Of a DNA stretch of 14,254 nt, positions 1-8,221 are shown piece after piece (position 1 is the stretch's first letter; each line of letters opens with the position of its first letter). Where the stretch lies: assembly GCA_035634255.1 (NCBI GenBank), contig DASQDI010000047.1, forward strand, positions 1 through 14,254, in the 5' to 3' direction. The position numbers and the translations under genes are program-made. The notes beneath the pieces are model-generated. The model made no database searches. It was not told where the DNA came from and saw only the letters and a list, made by a program, of their open reading frames with translations. The DNA comes from DATLMR01 sp035634255 (GTDB lineage: Bacteria; Acidobacteriota; Blastocatellia; UBA7656).

Positions 1-547
1 CGTTGGCGAAGTCTGTGTCGCCGGGCGTGACTACGCCGGGGGTGAGCAGCGCGAGGTTGTCGATGGACCCGACGTAAGGCAGCTGCGTCAGCTGTTCCGG
101 TGTGTAGTTGGTCGAAAGCTGGCTCTGCGTGCTTTCGATCAGCTGCGCGCCAGCCGTTACCTCAACGGTTTCGCCGCCGCCAGCGACCGACAGTTGTATG
201 GACGCTTCGTTCTCGACAGCGAGCCGTACGGGGAGCCTGTCCAAAGTCCTGGACGCGAACCCGGCCGCGCTCACTTCCACTTTGTAATTGTCGCCGGGGA
301 TAAGGTTGGTCACGCGGTAGAAACCTTCGTCGTTGGTCGTGGTCTCTACCGAGCGGCCCGTATCTGCGTTGGTGACGCGGACCGTCGCGTTAGCAACTAC
401 CGCGCCTTGCTGGTCCGTTACGACACCCTGCAAATTACCCGTCGTCTGGGCCATCGCGAATGGCGTAGCGAAGACGTGTATTTGCGTCAGGAGCGCGAGC
501 ATCATGACTGTTCGCGCGACCCACTTGTTTCTACGAAACTCACTCAT
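1..547 (-). CDS. Oar-like TonB-dependent receptor, N-terminal part (runs off the left edge)
   Basis: Outer-membrane receptor of the Oar/CarboxypepD_reg type, expected to import a large or scarce substrate with TonB energy; the substrate cannot be read from this fragment. The ATG at 545-547 follows a strong GGAGGAG ribosome site (plus-strand 555-561, 7-nt gap). The 182 visible residues begin with a signal peptide: basic MSEFRRNK, a hydrophobic core at about 13-27, and a likely cut after AMAQ at about 34. Residues 38-122 form a carboxypeptidase-regulatory beta-sandwich, recognisable from GVVTDQQGAVVANATV, NDEGFYRV and the IPGDNYKVEV strand. From about 125 the TonB plug begins (VEVTAG, then QLTQLPYVG and LLTPGVV). 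The barrel lies outside the window. This layout is typical of the large acidobacterial receptor families, which supports the lineage call. Family confidence is high; specificity is unknown. Confidence 0.88.
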   Translation of the reverse strand, partial: MSEFRRNKWVARTVMMLALLTQIHVFATPFAMAQTTGNLQGVVTDQQGAVVANATVRVTNADTGRSVETTTNDEGFYRVTNLIPGDNYKVEVSAAGFASRTLDRLPVRLAVENEASIQLSVAGGGETVEVTAGAQLIESTQSQLSTNYTPEQLTQLPYVGSIDNLALLTPGVVTPGDTDFAN

Positions 548-597
548 GGGAATTCTCCTCCGCGGATTTGAAATGGGAAATTACGGTTTGAAACAAA

Positions 598-622
598 ACT
601 AGACAACACTATCGAGTCTAGT
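598..622. repeat. Perfect 7-bp inverted repeat at the receptor transcription start
   Basis: ACTAGAC (598-604) and GTCTAGT (616-622) are exact reverse complements separated by 11 bp. The repeat sits at or just after the predicted start of the receptor transcript, so it could be an operator or a hairpin in the leader. The tetranucleotide CTAG occurs at 599, 618 and 638, that is every 19-20 bp. Confidence 0.5.
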
Positions 623-629
623 AAAGCTG

Positions 630-660
630 ATTAGAACCTAGAGGAAGTGTTGCCAGTCAA
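630..660 (-). promoter_or_regulatory. Candidate sigma-70-like promoter of the TonB receptor gene
   Basis: On the minus strand, TTGACT (plus-strand 655-660) matches the -35 consensus at 5 of 6 bases. TCTAAT (630-635) matches the -10 consensus at 5 of 6. The spacer is 19 bp, longer than ideal. Transcription would start near 622-624 and leave a leader of about 75 nt before the ATG at 547. Seen by eye only. Confidence 0.4.
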
Positions 661-765
661 GCGATTTACTTGCAGACCGGGTTAGCAAGGCAATCGTTGT
701 TCCTTGCCCCACACTAAAGCCAACCCTATTTATTCTTTAACTTAGTTATCCACCATGATGTCCAC

Positions 766-785
766 AAATCCAAAAATTTGGATTT
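766..785. repeat. 20-bp AT-rich palindrome, operator-like
   Basis: AAATCCAAA (766-774) and TTTGGATTT (777-785) are exact reverse complements with a 2-bp centre. Near-perfect dyads of this size usually bind a dimeric regulator. It lies about 105 bp upstream of the candidate receptor -35 box and 46 bp upstream of an orphan TATAAT on the other strand. No known regulator site was recognised. Confidence 0.5.
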
Positions 786-830
786 ACATCCGATTTTATG
801 AAATTCGGCTCCGGTTCTTTGAAGATGGCT

Positions 831-836
831 TATAAT
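831..836 (+). promoter_or_regulatory. Orphan consensus -10 box
   Basis: A perfect TATAAT stands on the plus strand in the AT-rich gap, but no good -35 box lies 16-18 bp upstream (GCTCCG at 17 bp) and no credible plus-strand gene follows. If active, it would start an RNA near 843, beginning with a short stem CCCGA / TCGGG (843-847 and 854-858). It may be a chance match in AT-rich DNA. Confidence 0.25.
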
Positions 837-934
837 TCGCGGCCCGATTAGGGTCGGGGGAATCCCGGAAGGAGAGCGCCAGCGAAAATTCGTCGCGGGA
901 AAAAGCGCCCGGATCAGCGAGGAAGATATGCGAG

Positions 935-961
935 GCGAGCGCCCCTCCGAGGGGCGCTCGC
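935..961 (-). terminator. Strong GC hairpin downstream of the radical SAM gene
   Basis: The 13-bp arms (935-947 and 949-961) are exact reverse complements around a single central base, so the RNA would form a stem of about 11 bp with a 5-nt loop. The hairpin begins 35 nt past the stop codon at 996-998 of the minus-strand radical SAM gene, where a terminator would be expected. No U-tract follows on that strand, so it may stabilise the 3' end rather than terminate by itself. The arms are GC-only apart from two A/T pairs. Confidence 0.45.
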
Positions 962-995
962 GCCGACAGGATGCTCTGTTTTTGCCCGCGCCGGA

Positions 996-2402
996 TCAGA
1001 CCATGAAGGCCGAAGATTCGGCCTCCGATTTCGCGCGGCTTTCCAGCCCACCCGCGTGCAAAATCATGGACTTAAGCGAAGGGCCGCCGTGCGCCACGGG
1101 CATACTCAGCCCGCGTCCGAGGTCTTCCAGGGTCAGGTCGTCAAGGAAGATGTTGCCGGATTTGAGGCATGCCTGCTCTGGGACTATCAGGAAGTGGCCT
1201 TCGATGGAATCTCGCGCGGCCAGCAGGTCGCCCCCGGCTAAAAGGCCCGCGACCGTGACCTCTTCGCCGAAGAAGCCGTTCTTCGTCCGGATGACTTTGA
1301 GCCGGGTGCCCCACCGTTCGTTCATGCGGTCGACGAACTCTTTCAAAATCGGATAAAAGAGCTCCCCCGTCGCGACCGTGCCGTAAAGCGAGCCCCGTCT
1401 GAGACTGAAATCCCTCACCCCGTCGCGGGCCAGGGTCTTGCGGGAGTCGATTATGAAGCGGCGGACCATCCCCACCCCGTCTTCGATCTGCGGGTAGTCG
1501 CCATAATGCGTCCGGCCCGGAACCGGCAGCCCCGCGCGCAGGTAAAACTCGTCGGCCAGGAAGACGAACGTGTTCCCGAGCCGCTCCCGGAAGCCCTTCT
1601 GCCACCCGCGAGCCTCTTTTATCAGAGCGCGCGCGAAGTCATCGCTCACGGGCGTCATCAGATGGCGGTAGTTGTGCAGCTTAGTGAAGACCACGGGCAC
1701 GACCGCCACCGACGTCAGGCTCGGGTGAAGCTCGGACAGATCGTTGATCGTGCGGCGCAGGACCTCTCCGTCATTGATCGTCGGGCAGAGGACGATCTGG
1801 GCATGCAGTTCGATGCCATGCTCGGCGAGGTAGCGCATCTTGCCGAGCACGTCGTCGGGCCGCTTGCGCCCGAGCAGGTACCGCCGCACTTCGGGGTCCG
1901 TGGCGTGGACCGAGACGTATTGGGGGGAGAGGCGCTGCTCTATTATCCGGTCGAGCTCCATCTTCGAGATCGACGACATCGTGGTGTAATTCCCGTGAAG
2001 GAAGGAGAGACGGGTGTCTTCGTCTTTGAAGAAGAGGGATTCGCGCGAGCCCGCGGGGTTCTGGTTGCAGAAGCAGAAGATGCAGTCGTTGGCGCACTGG
2101 CGGGGGGCGAAGTACTCGAAGTCGAGCCCCCAGATTTCGCCCTCGCCCACTTCCGCCTCGACCTGCCACGACTCGCCCGACCTCTTCAGGATGTCGAGGC
2201 GGACCCGGTCCTCGGACCCCGTGTAGAACTGAAAGTCGAGGAAGTCGCGCAGCTCGTACCCATTGACCTTCAGTATGCGGTCGCCGACTTCGATGCCGAC
2301 CTCGTGGCCGAGCGCGAACGCATCGACGCCCGACACGAGCACACCTTTCTCCTTCTTCGGCGTGTTGATGGGATAGATTGTCTCGAATAATTCCGTGTAC
2401 AT
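996..2402 (-). CDS. PDZ / radical SAM / DUF512 protein
   Basis: Radical SAM iron-sulfur protein of the DUF512 family, about 468 residues; the reaction is not known to me. Residues about 18-85 form a PDZ-like domain (GVLVSGVDAFALGHEVGIEVGDRI). The radical SAM cluster motif CxxxCxxC is C103-C107-C110, followed by FCNQNP. The remainder is the radical SAM core and the DUF512 region. The reading frame stays open to 2537, but the added 45 residues are low-complexity and cross the intergenic repeat. MYTELFETIYPI matches the usual start of the family, so I place the start at 2402. No Shine-Dalgarno lies in front of it, but a promoter-like pair does. The gene follows alanine dehydrogenase by 149 bp and is probably a separate unit. 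Family very likely; role unknown. Confidence 0.88.
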   Translation of the reverse strand: MYTELFETIYPINTPKKEKGVLVSGVDAFALGHEVGIEVGDRILKVNGYELRDFLDFQFYTGSEDRVRLDILKRSGESWQVEAEVGEGEIWGLDFEYFAPRQCANDCIFCFCNQNPAGSRESLFFKDEDTRLSFLHGNYTTMSSISKMELDRIIEQRLSPQYVSVHATDPEVRRYLLGRKRPDDVLGKMRYLAEHGIELHAQIVLCPTINDGEVLRRTINDLSELHPSLTSVAVVPVVFTKLHNYRHLMTPVSDDFARALIKEARGWQKGFRERLGNTFVFLADEFYLRAGLPVPGRTHYGDYPQIEDGVGMVRRFIIDSRKTLARDGVRDFSLRRGSLYGTVATGELFYPILKEFVDRMNERWGTRLKVIRTKNGFFGEEVTVAGLLAGGDLLAARDSIEGHFLIVPEQACLKSGNIFLDDLTLEDLGRGLSMPVAHGGPSLKSMILHAGGLESRAKSEAESSAFMV

Positions 2403-2411
2403 AAGCCGGAA

Positions 2412-2440
2412 AGTATAGCAGAAGGCGGGGCGGTTTATAA
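2412..2440 (-). promoter_or_regulatory. Candidate promoter giving a near-leaderless radical SAM mRNA
   Basis: On the minus strand, TTATAA (2435-2440), a 17-bp spacer and TATACT (2412-2417, 5 of 6 to TATAAT) lie directly before the ATG at 2402. Only 9 bases separate the -10 box from the ATG, so transcription would start about 2-3 nt before the codon. The absence of a Shine-Dalgarno agrees with leaderless initiation. The -35 match is only 3 of 6. Confidence 0.4.
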
Positions 2441-2481
2441 GCTGATCGGAAGAGCGGGGTGCCGACAGCGTCGGGTAACCC

Positions 2482-2506
2482 CCGAGCGCGCGAACGTCTC
2501 GCCCGC
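2482..2506. repeat. REP-like palindromic repeat, copy 1
   Basis: This 25-bp element lies between the alanine dehydrogenase stop and the radical SAM start. Read on the minus strand it begins GCGGGCGAGA and ends CTCGG. By hand alignment it shares 20 of 25 bases with a second intergenic copy at 9021-9045. It is enclosed by a further exact pair, CCCCCGAG (2479-2486) and CTCGGGGG (2510-2517), so the whole stretch 2479-2517 can fold as one hairpin behind alanine dehydrogenase and may act as its 3' end signal. No U-tract follows. Confidence 0.5.
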
Positions 2507-2551
2507 ACTCTCGGGGGAGTCCCGCGAACAACTTCAAAGTCGCTGGTTCAC

Positions 2552-3664
2552 TCAGATGAGTTGATCAATCGGGGTGTAGTCGAGGCCCTGGTTTATTGCC
2601 ACGGCTTCGTAGGTGACCTTGCCCCCGTAGGTGTTCACCCCGTTCTTCAGATGCGGGTCCCGCTTGACCGCCTCGACCGCCCCGAGCTTCGCGAGCTGGA
2701 GCGCGAACGGGAGGGTCGCGTTCGTCAGGGCGAAGGTCGAGGTCCGGGGCACCGCGCCGGGCATGTTGGTCACGCCGTAGTGCAACACGTCTTCGACGTA
2801 ATAGGTGGGCTCGCTGTGCGTGGTCGGCCTCGTCGTCTCGATGCAGCCGCCTTGATCGACCGCGACATCGACGATGACCGCCCCGCGCGTCATGGACTTC
2901 AGCATCTCGCGAGTGACCAGCCTGGGCGCGGCCGCGCCCGGCACCAGCACCGCTCCCACGACCAGGTCCGAGGCGGCGACCGATTCGGCTATGGTGTAAG
3001 GGTTCGACGCCAGGGTGCGTATGCGGCTCCCGAAGATGTCGTCGAGGTAGCGCAACCTCTCCAGGTCGCGGTCGATGATGATCACGGCGGCGCCGAGCCC
3101 GACGGCCATCTTCGCCGCGTTCGCCCCGACGACGCCCCCGCCGATTATCGTGACGCGCGCGGGCAGCACGCCCGGCACCCCTCCGAGCAGAACGCCGCGC
3201 CCGCCGTTCACCTTCTCCAGGTACGTGGCCCCGACCTGTATCGCCATGCGCCCGGCGACTTCGCTCATCGGGGTGAGCAGGGGCAGGTGCCCATGGTTAT
3301 TGGTGATCGTCTCGTAGGCGATTCCGGTGACGCCCCCGTCGAGCAAGGCCCGAGTCAGATCGAGCGCGGGCGCGAGGTGGAGGTAGGTGAACAGTATCAG
3401 CCCTTCCCTCAAATGACCGTACTCCGATGGGATGGGCTCTTTGACTTTGACGACCATGTCCGCGCGCGACCACACTTCTTGGGCCGTGTCCGCGATCTCG
3501 GCCCCGGCGAGCACGAACTCGTCGTTGAGAATGCCCGAGCCTTCGCCCGCCCCATCCTCGACGATGACTTTGTGCCCGCCGTTGGTGAGCGCCTTGACCC
3601 CCGCGGGCACGAGCCCGACGCGGTACTCGTTATCTTTAACTTCTTTCGGTAGTCCGACTATCAT
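2552..3664 (-). CDS. ald: Alanine dehydrogenase
   Basis: NAD-dependent L-alanine dehydrogenase, interconverting L-alanine with pyruvate and ammonium in the cytoplasm. The 370-residue length is exactly that of the family. The numbering of key residues coincides with the Mycobacterium tuberculosis enzyme: K75 (VVKVKEP) and H96 (TYLHLAPA) at the pyruvate site, S134 (TPMSEVAG), the Rossmann loop GGGVVG at 175-180 with D198 closing the NAD fold, and D270 (VDVAVDQGG). The ATG at 3662-3664 has a GAGG ribosome site about 9-10 nt upstream, and MIVGLPKEVK is the standard family start. It lies 38 bp behind the small barrel protein on the same strand and is probably cotranscribed with it and the aldehyde dehydrogenase. 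It could supply or drain nitrogen and NADH, but the pathway link is inference. Confidence 0.96.
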   Translation of the reverse strand: MIVGLPKEVKDNEYRVGLVPAGVKALTNGGHKVIVEDGAGEGSGILNDEFVLAGAEIADTAQEVWSRADMVVKVKEPIPSEYGHLREGLILFTYLHLAPALDLTRALLDGGVTGIAYETITNNHGHLPLLTPMSEVAGRMAIQVGATYLEKVNGGRGVLLGGVPGVLPARVTIIGGGVVGANAAKMAVGLGAAVIIIDRDLERLRYLDDIFGSRIRTLASNPYTIAESVAASDLVVGAVLVPGAAAPRLVTREMLKSMTRGAVIVDVAVDQGGCIETTRPTTHSEPTYYVEDVLHYGVTNMPGAVPRTSTFALTNATLPFALQLAKLGAVEAVKRDPHLKNGVNTYGGKVTYEAVAINQGLDYTPIDQLI

Positions 3665-3702
3665 CTGTGTGTTACCTCGGCAAGCCGGGTCGTGGCCCCC
3701 GC

Positions 3703-3996
3703 CTATTCCTCTCTCAGAGTGAGTTCCACGTCGAGAATCTCGATCCGTTTATCCCCTTCGACCTTGTACGCATCCCCCATGCCGCGCGCGAATTCCGACT
3801 GGCGGAATTCGCGCATGGATTCGTGCGAATCCCAGACGTAGATGCCTCCGTGTTCGCCAGTCTGCCCGTCTCTGAAGTAGTACTTCTGAATGAGGCCGGG
3901 CACCGCGCGAAACTGCGGCGCCCGCGCCTCCATCAAGCGCCGGACTTCTTCGTCGGGAAGGCCGCTTCTGAACTTCACGAACTGGATTACCGCCAC
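3703..3996 (-). CDS. Small dimeric alpha/beta-barrel protein (YdhR/ABM-like)
   Basis: A 97-residue cytoplasmic protein that resembles the dimeric ferredoxin-like barrel superfamily of YdhR and antibiotic-biosynthesis monooxygenases. Visible traits are an opening beta strand (MAVIQFVKF), a helix (DEEVRRLMEARAPQFRAVPGL), the central strands QKYYFRD and HGGIYVWDS, a helix rich in Glu and Arg (HESMREFRQSEFARGM), and a closing strand (RIEILDVELTL). The start is GTG (plus-strand 3994-3996), well supported by GAGGAGG (4003-4009) at a 6-nt gap. It sits between aldehyde dehydrogenase (33-bp gap) and alanine dehydrogenase (38-bp gap), so it is likely part of their operon. Many relatives have no proven catalytic activity; a monooxygenase role should not be assumed. 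Confidence 0.8.
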   Translation of the reverse strand: MAVIQFVKFRSGLPDEEVRRLMEARAPQFRAVPGLIQKYYFRDGQTGEHGGIYVWDSHESMREFRQSEFARGMGDAYKVEGDKRIEILDVELTLREE

Positions 3997-4029
3997 GACT
4001 GACCTCCTCGCCGAGTTCGCCTACGGGGC

Positions 4030-5546
<1,517 letters not shown>

Positions 5547-5571
<25 letters not shown>

Positions 5572-5906
5572 ACGAATATTCCCTTTCTGTGTTCAGGCGA
5601 GACGGATGTTGACGGGTTGAAGAAAGCGGTCGGCGCGCCCGCGTCCGGGTACTTGTGACAGACCGCGCAGGGGGTCGTCTGGTCGGGCGGCTTGCCCTTC
5701 TTGGGGTGGCGCAGTGGCATGGGCGCGACCTGCGAGTCGGGCGCGTGACAGGCCCAGCACGTCTCGCGAGGAGTCTCCTTCGTCATGCTGGCGTGCTCAG
5801 GCCGGGCCGTCATCGGCTTCGGCTTCCGTCCGATCATCGAGAGAAAAACGAACAGACCTATGACGGCGGCAGCCATCGCGAGAAAGTAGAGATCCTTTTT
5901 CTTCAT
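5547..5906 (-). CDS. Small membrane-anchored diheme cytochrome c
   Basis: A 119-residue protein with one N-terminal membrane anchor (about 7-25, after MKKKD) and a short outer domain carrying two c-type heme sites, C50-WAC-H54 (CWACH) and C80-AVC-H84 (CAVCH). H38, H67 and H107 could supply the second axial ligands, as in small multiheme proteins; this is inferred from spacing. It should act outside the cytoplasmic membrane as an electron carrier. The family is not one I can name; it faintly resembles NapB-like small diheme proteins around CHAP and the Pro-rich linker. The start at 5904-5906 has no Shine-Dalgarno, yet MKKKD followed by a hydrophobic helix is a sensible N-terminus. Its 3' end overlaps the aldehyde dehydrogenase start by 25 bp, so the two are probably cotranscribed although they act on opposite sides of the membrane. 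Confidence 0.85.
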
Positions 5907-5931
5907 AAGTATCGCGCGGACGTAGCGACTC

Positions 5932-5980
5932 TCGCAGGGTTAATCCGTTAAATGCGAATCTTACAAAGCGGTCGCAGGGT
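5932..5980. repeat. 9-bp direct repeat, 40-bp period
   Basis: TCGCAGGGT occurs at 5932-5940 and 5972-5980 in the gap between the divergent cytochrome and SnoaL-like genes. The period of 40 bp is close to four helical turns, so both copies would face the same side of the DNA. Such a pair could be a regulator site or simply chance. No clear promoter was found here. Confidence 0.25.
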
Positions 5981-6084
5981 AGTCAAGAAGAGCCAGCCCC
6001 CGGCAATCCGATGGGCCCGAGCCCCTCGTAGATTCGATAGCCGGAACGGATTTCGAAACCGCAGCACGGAGGGAGAAAGAGACC

Positions 6085-6606
6085 ATGACAACATCGCCGC
6101 TACTCGGCCCCATCTCAAAGTATGTCTTCGCCGCCGGGATCATTCTTGTGATCTCGCTTCCCGGCCTCGCCCAGACCGGCAAGTCGGCGCGCGGTAAAGG
6201 GGCGACCGAAAAGGTGGAGGACGCCGGGCTCCGCAGGCTGATCCATGACTACTACGAAGCCTGGAACACGCTCGACCCGGAAAACGCCGACAGGTTCTAC
6301 GACAAGGACGCGAGACTCGTCTTTTATGACATCGCCCCTTTGCAGTACAACGGGTGGAATGAATACAAGCAGAGCCTCAAGGCCCTCTTCACGCAGTACT
6401 CAAGCTTCAGGCTGATCCCGCGCGACGACCTGAAGGTCCGGCGCAACGGTGATATGGCCTTCGTCACGCTCACCCTTCACCTGTCGGCCGTACACAAAAC
6501 GAGCGGGCCGCTCGAACTCGACGCGCGGCACACGGCGGTACTCGAAAAGCGGGGCGACCGCTGGGTCATCGTTCACGAGCACATATCGGCACCCCTGCCG
6601 GTCTGA
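6085..6606 (+). CDS. Secreted SnoaL/NTF2-like (DUF4440-type) protein
   Basis: A 173-residue protein with a cleavable signal peptide (hydrophobic core about 14-28, likely cut after GLAQ at 30) and one NTF2-like cone domain from about 48 to 170. Diagnostic features are the first helix LRRLIHDYYEAWNTLDPENADRFY, the DARLVFYD strand, the segment NEYKQSLKALF, then FVTLTLHLSAV, ELDARHTAVLEKRGDRWVIVHEHIS. This fold occurs in enzymes and in simple ligand-binding proteins; the family is functionally mixed and no catalytic set can be assigned. The ATG at 6085 follows a GGAGGGAG ribosome site at 6068-6075. It is divergent from the cytochrome and convergent with the ABC permease, so it appears to be a single-gene unit. 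A weak 5-bp hairpin (6607-6621) starts directly after its stop and has no U-tract. Confidence 0.85.
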   Translation: MTTSPLLGPISKYVFAAGIILVISLPGLAQTGKSARGKGATEKVEDAGLRRLIHDYYEAWNTLDPENADRFYDKDARLVFYDIAPLQYNGWNEYKQSLKALFTQYSSFRLIPRDDLKVRRNGDMAFVTLTLHLSAVHKTSGPLELDARHTAVLEKRGDRWVIVHEHISAPLPV

Positions 6607-6661
6607 GGCCGCCCGACGGCCGTCGCGGTCGCGCCCTCCGGTCAGAGAGATTCCGGGCCGG

Positions 6662-8215
6662 TCATTTTTTACCGCCGACCCTGTCGAGGAACTCGCGGAC
6701 GACTTCCTTCGCGTCCCTGTGCTCGCCGTCCACGGCGTAGTTGAGCTTCCGCATCTCTTCATCCGTCAGCTTCCCCGCGAGGCTGTTGATGGCAGAGGCT
6801 ATCTGCGGGTAGCGGGCGAGCGTCTCTTTGCGGACGATGGCCGCCGCCTCATAGGGCGGGAAATAGTTCCTGTCGTCTTTGAGCTGTACGAGGCCGAGCC
6901 TGTCTATCAGCCCATCCGTCGAATTGCCCGCGATCAGGTCCACCTGCCCATTCGCCAGAGCGCGGTAAGTGAGCGACAGGTCCATCTCCCGCGGGGGCTC
7001 AGCGAACTTCAGATTGTACGTGCGCGCGAATCCCGGGTAGCCGTCCTCGCGCGACATGAAGTCCTGCCCGAAGCCCGCGCGCATGCGGGGCGCGTGCGCC
7101 GCCACGTCGGAGATCGATTCGAGCTTCAGTCGCCGCGCGTCGTCCCCGCGGACGAGGACGGCGAACGTGTTGTTGAACCCGAGCGGTTCGAGCCATTCCA
7201 GGTCGAAGCCCTCGGCGTACTCTCTCTTGACCTGCTCGTAGACTTCGCGGGGGTCGGTGACGGGCCGGTGCTTCAAAATGGCCGTGAAAGCCGTCCCCGT
7301 GTATTCGACGTAAGCGTCGATCTTCCCGGCCAGCAGGTCCCTGTGCGGGATGTCGCCCGCGAGCTCGAACTTTCTGCCGACCTTGATCTCCGTGTTCGCC
7401 TCGATGACCTGCGCGATCATCTCCCCCAGTATGACCTGCTCCGTGAAGTCCTTCGACGCGATGACCACCTCGCCGCCCCTGCCCCCGACGGAGTAGATGA
7501 CCCCGGCGCACAGCAGGGCGACCGCGGCCGTCGCGAGCCCGAGCTTTAAGGGCCGGCCGAGCGCGCGGCCCTTGCCCGGCGCGAGCGTCTTCTCGACCCG
7601 GCCCAGGAAGAAATCCGCCGCGAGCGCCATCGCGGCCGACGGGACCGCGCCGGCGAGGGTCAGAGTCGTGTCGAACATCCTCAGGCCGCGAAAGATGTAC
7701 GTCCCCAGCCCGCCCGCCCCGATGGCGGCGGCGATGGTGGCCGTGCCGATGGAGATGACCGTGGCCACGCGCACTCCGGCGATTATCACGCTCATCGCGA
7801 GCGGGAGCTCGACCTGAAGGAGCATCTGCCTGCCGGTCATCCCCATGCCGCGCGCGGCCTCGCGCACCGATGGGTCCACGCCCAGAATGCCCGTGAACGT
7901 GTTCCGGATGATCGGCAGCAGGGAGTAGAGGAACAGGGCGATGATCGCCGGGAGAGCCCCGATGCCGTAAGAGCCCAGGATGGGGATCAGGAAGCCGAAC
8001 AAAGCGAGGCTCGGGATAGTTTGCAGCACGCCCGCCGCCGCGAGCACCGGCTTGCTCAGGGCGGGCCTCCGCGTGAGCAGTATCCCCAGGGGGATGCCGA
8101 CCAGGGCCGCCGCGCCCGTCGCCACGAAGACCAGGACGAGGTGCTGGGCCGTGAGGCCTAGGACTTCAGCCCGGTTCTGTATGAAGAAATCGAAGAGCGC
8201 TTTGATCTGTTCCAT
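6662..8215 (-). CDS. egtU: ABC permease fused to substrate-binding domain, probable ergothioneine importer EgtU
   Basis: Inner-membrane importer subunit of the betaine/OpuB class, 517 residues. Residues 1-242 are the membrane domain with about six segments (near 24-46, 57-80, 85-110, 138-165, 185-204 and 224-242) and the ATPase-contact EAA loop at about 118-139 (VREAARGMGMTG, then LPLAM). Residues 249-517 are a periplasmic binding domain of the OpuAC type: ASKDFTEQVILGEMIAQ, DAYVEYTGTAF, LGFNNTFAVLVR, GNSTDGLID and YFPPYEAAAIV. This fused layout is that of EgtU, the ergothioneine-specific subunit known from Streptococcus and Helicobacter, and also of some glycine betaine, choline and carnitine importers. 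The egt symbol rests on location: it ends an operon-like run after egtD and egtA. Only 6 nt separate it from the ATPase, and it lacks a clear ribosome site, so coupled translation is likely. Family is certain; the ligand is inferred. Confidence 0.85.
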   Translation of the reverse strand: MEQIKALFDFFIQNRAEVLGLTAQHLVLVFVATGAAALVGIPLGILLTRRPALSKPVLAAAGVLQTIPSLALFGFLIPILGSYGIGALPAIIALFLYSLLPIIRNTFTGILGVDPSVREAARGMGMTGRQMLLQVELPLAMSVIIAGVRVATVISIGTATIAAAIGAGGLGTYIFRGLRMFDTTLTLAGAVPSAAMALAADFFLGRVEKTLAPGKGRALGRPLKLGLATAAVALLCAGVIYSVGGRGGEVVIASKDFTEQVILGEMIAQVIEANTEIKVGRKFELAGDIPHRDLLAGKIDAYVEYTGTAFTAILKHRPVTDPREVYEQVKREYAEGFDLEWLEPLGFNNTFAVLVRGDDARRLKLESISDVAAHAPRMRAGFGQDFMSREDGYPGFARTYNLKFAEPPREMDLSLTYRALANGQVDLIAGNSTDGLIDRLGLVQLKDDRNYFPPYEAAAIVRKETLARYPQIASAINSLAGKLTDEEMRKLNYAVDGEHRDAKEVVREFLDRVGGKK

Positions 8216-8221
8216 CTCGCG

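Larger units (their letters stand above)
548..995. other. AT-rich intergenic region between receptor and radical SAM genes
   Basis: This 448-base gap has no believable coding sequence. Its part from about 580 to 840 is visibly AT-rich compared with the GC-rich genes around it. It holds a candidate receptor promoter, two perfect inverted repeats, an orphan TATAAT box on the plus strand and a strong GC hairpin downstream of the radical SAM stop codon; each is listed separately. The only ORF starting here (plus strand, ATG at 928) runs antisense through the radical SAM gene and has no family likeness. Confidence 0.7.

Noticed and set aside
841..900. Possible signal recognition particle RNA core (CCGGAAGGA)
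   Set aside because: The conserved 5' side (GGTCAGG) and the matching AGCAGCC side are missing, so the likeness is limited to a GGAA loop.
928..1356. Plus-strand ORF starting beside the hairpin at 935
   Set aside because: Its first codons cross the hairpin and the rest is antisense to the radical SAM gene; no ribosome site at a suitable distance.
2459..3652. Long plus-strand ORF (397 codons) over alanine dehydrogenase
   Set aside because: It is antisense to a textbook Ald protein with every catalytic residue in place; the translation is rich in Arg, Gly and His with no family likeness, as expected for shadows in GC-rich DNA.
6607..6621. Short hairpin between the convergent SnoaL-like and permease genes
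   Set aside because: Only a 5-bp stem and no U-run on either strand; too weak to list as a terminator.
6449..7549. 366-codon plus-strand ORF overlapping the SnoaL-like gene and the permease binding domain
   Set aside because: Out of frame with one real gene and antisense to another; no recognisable motif, no ribosome site.
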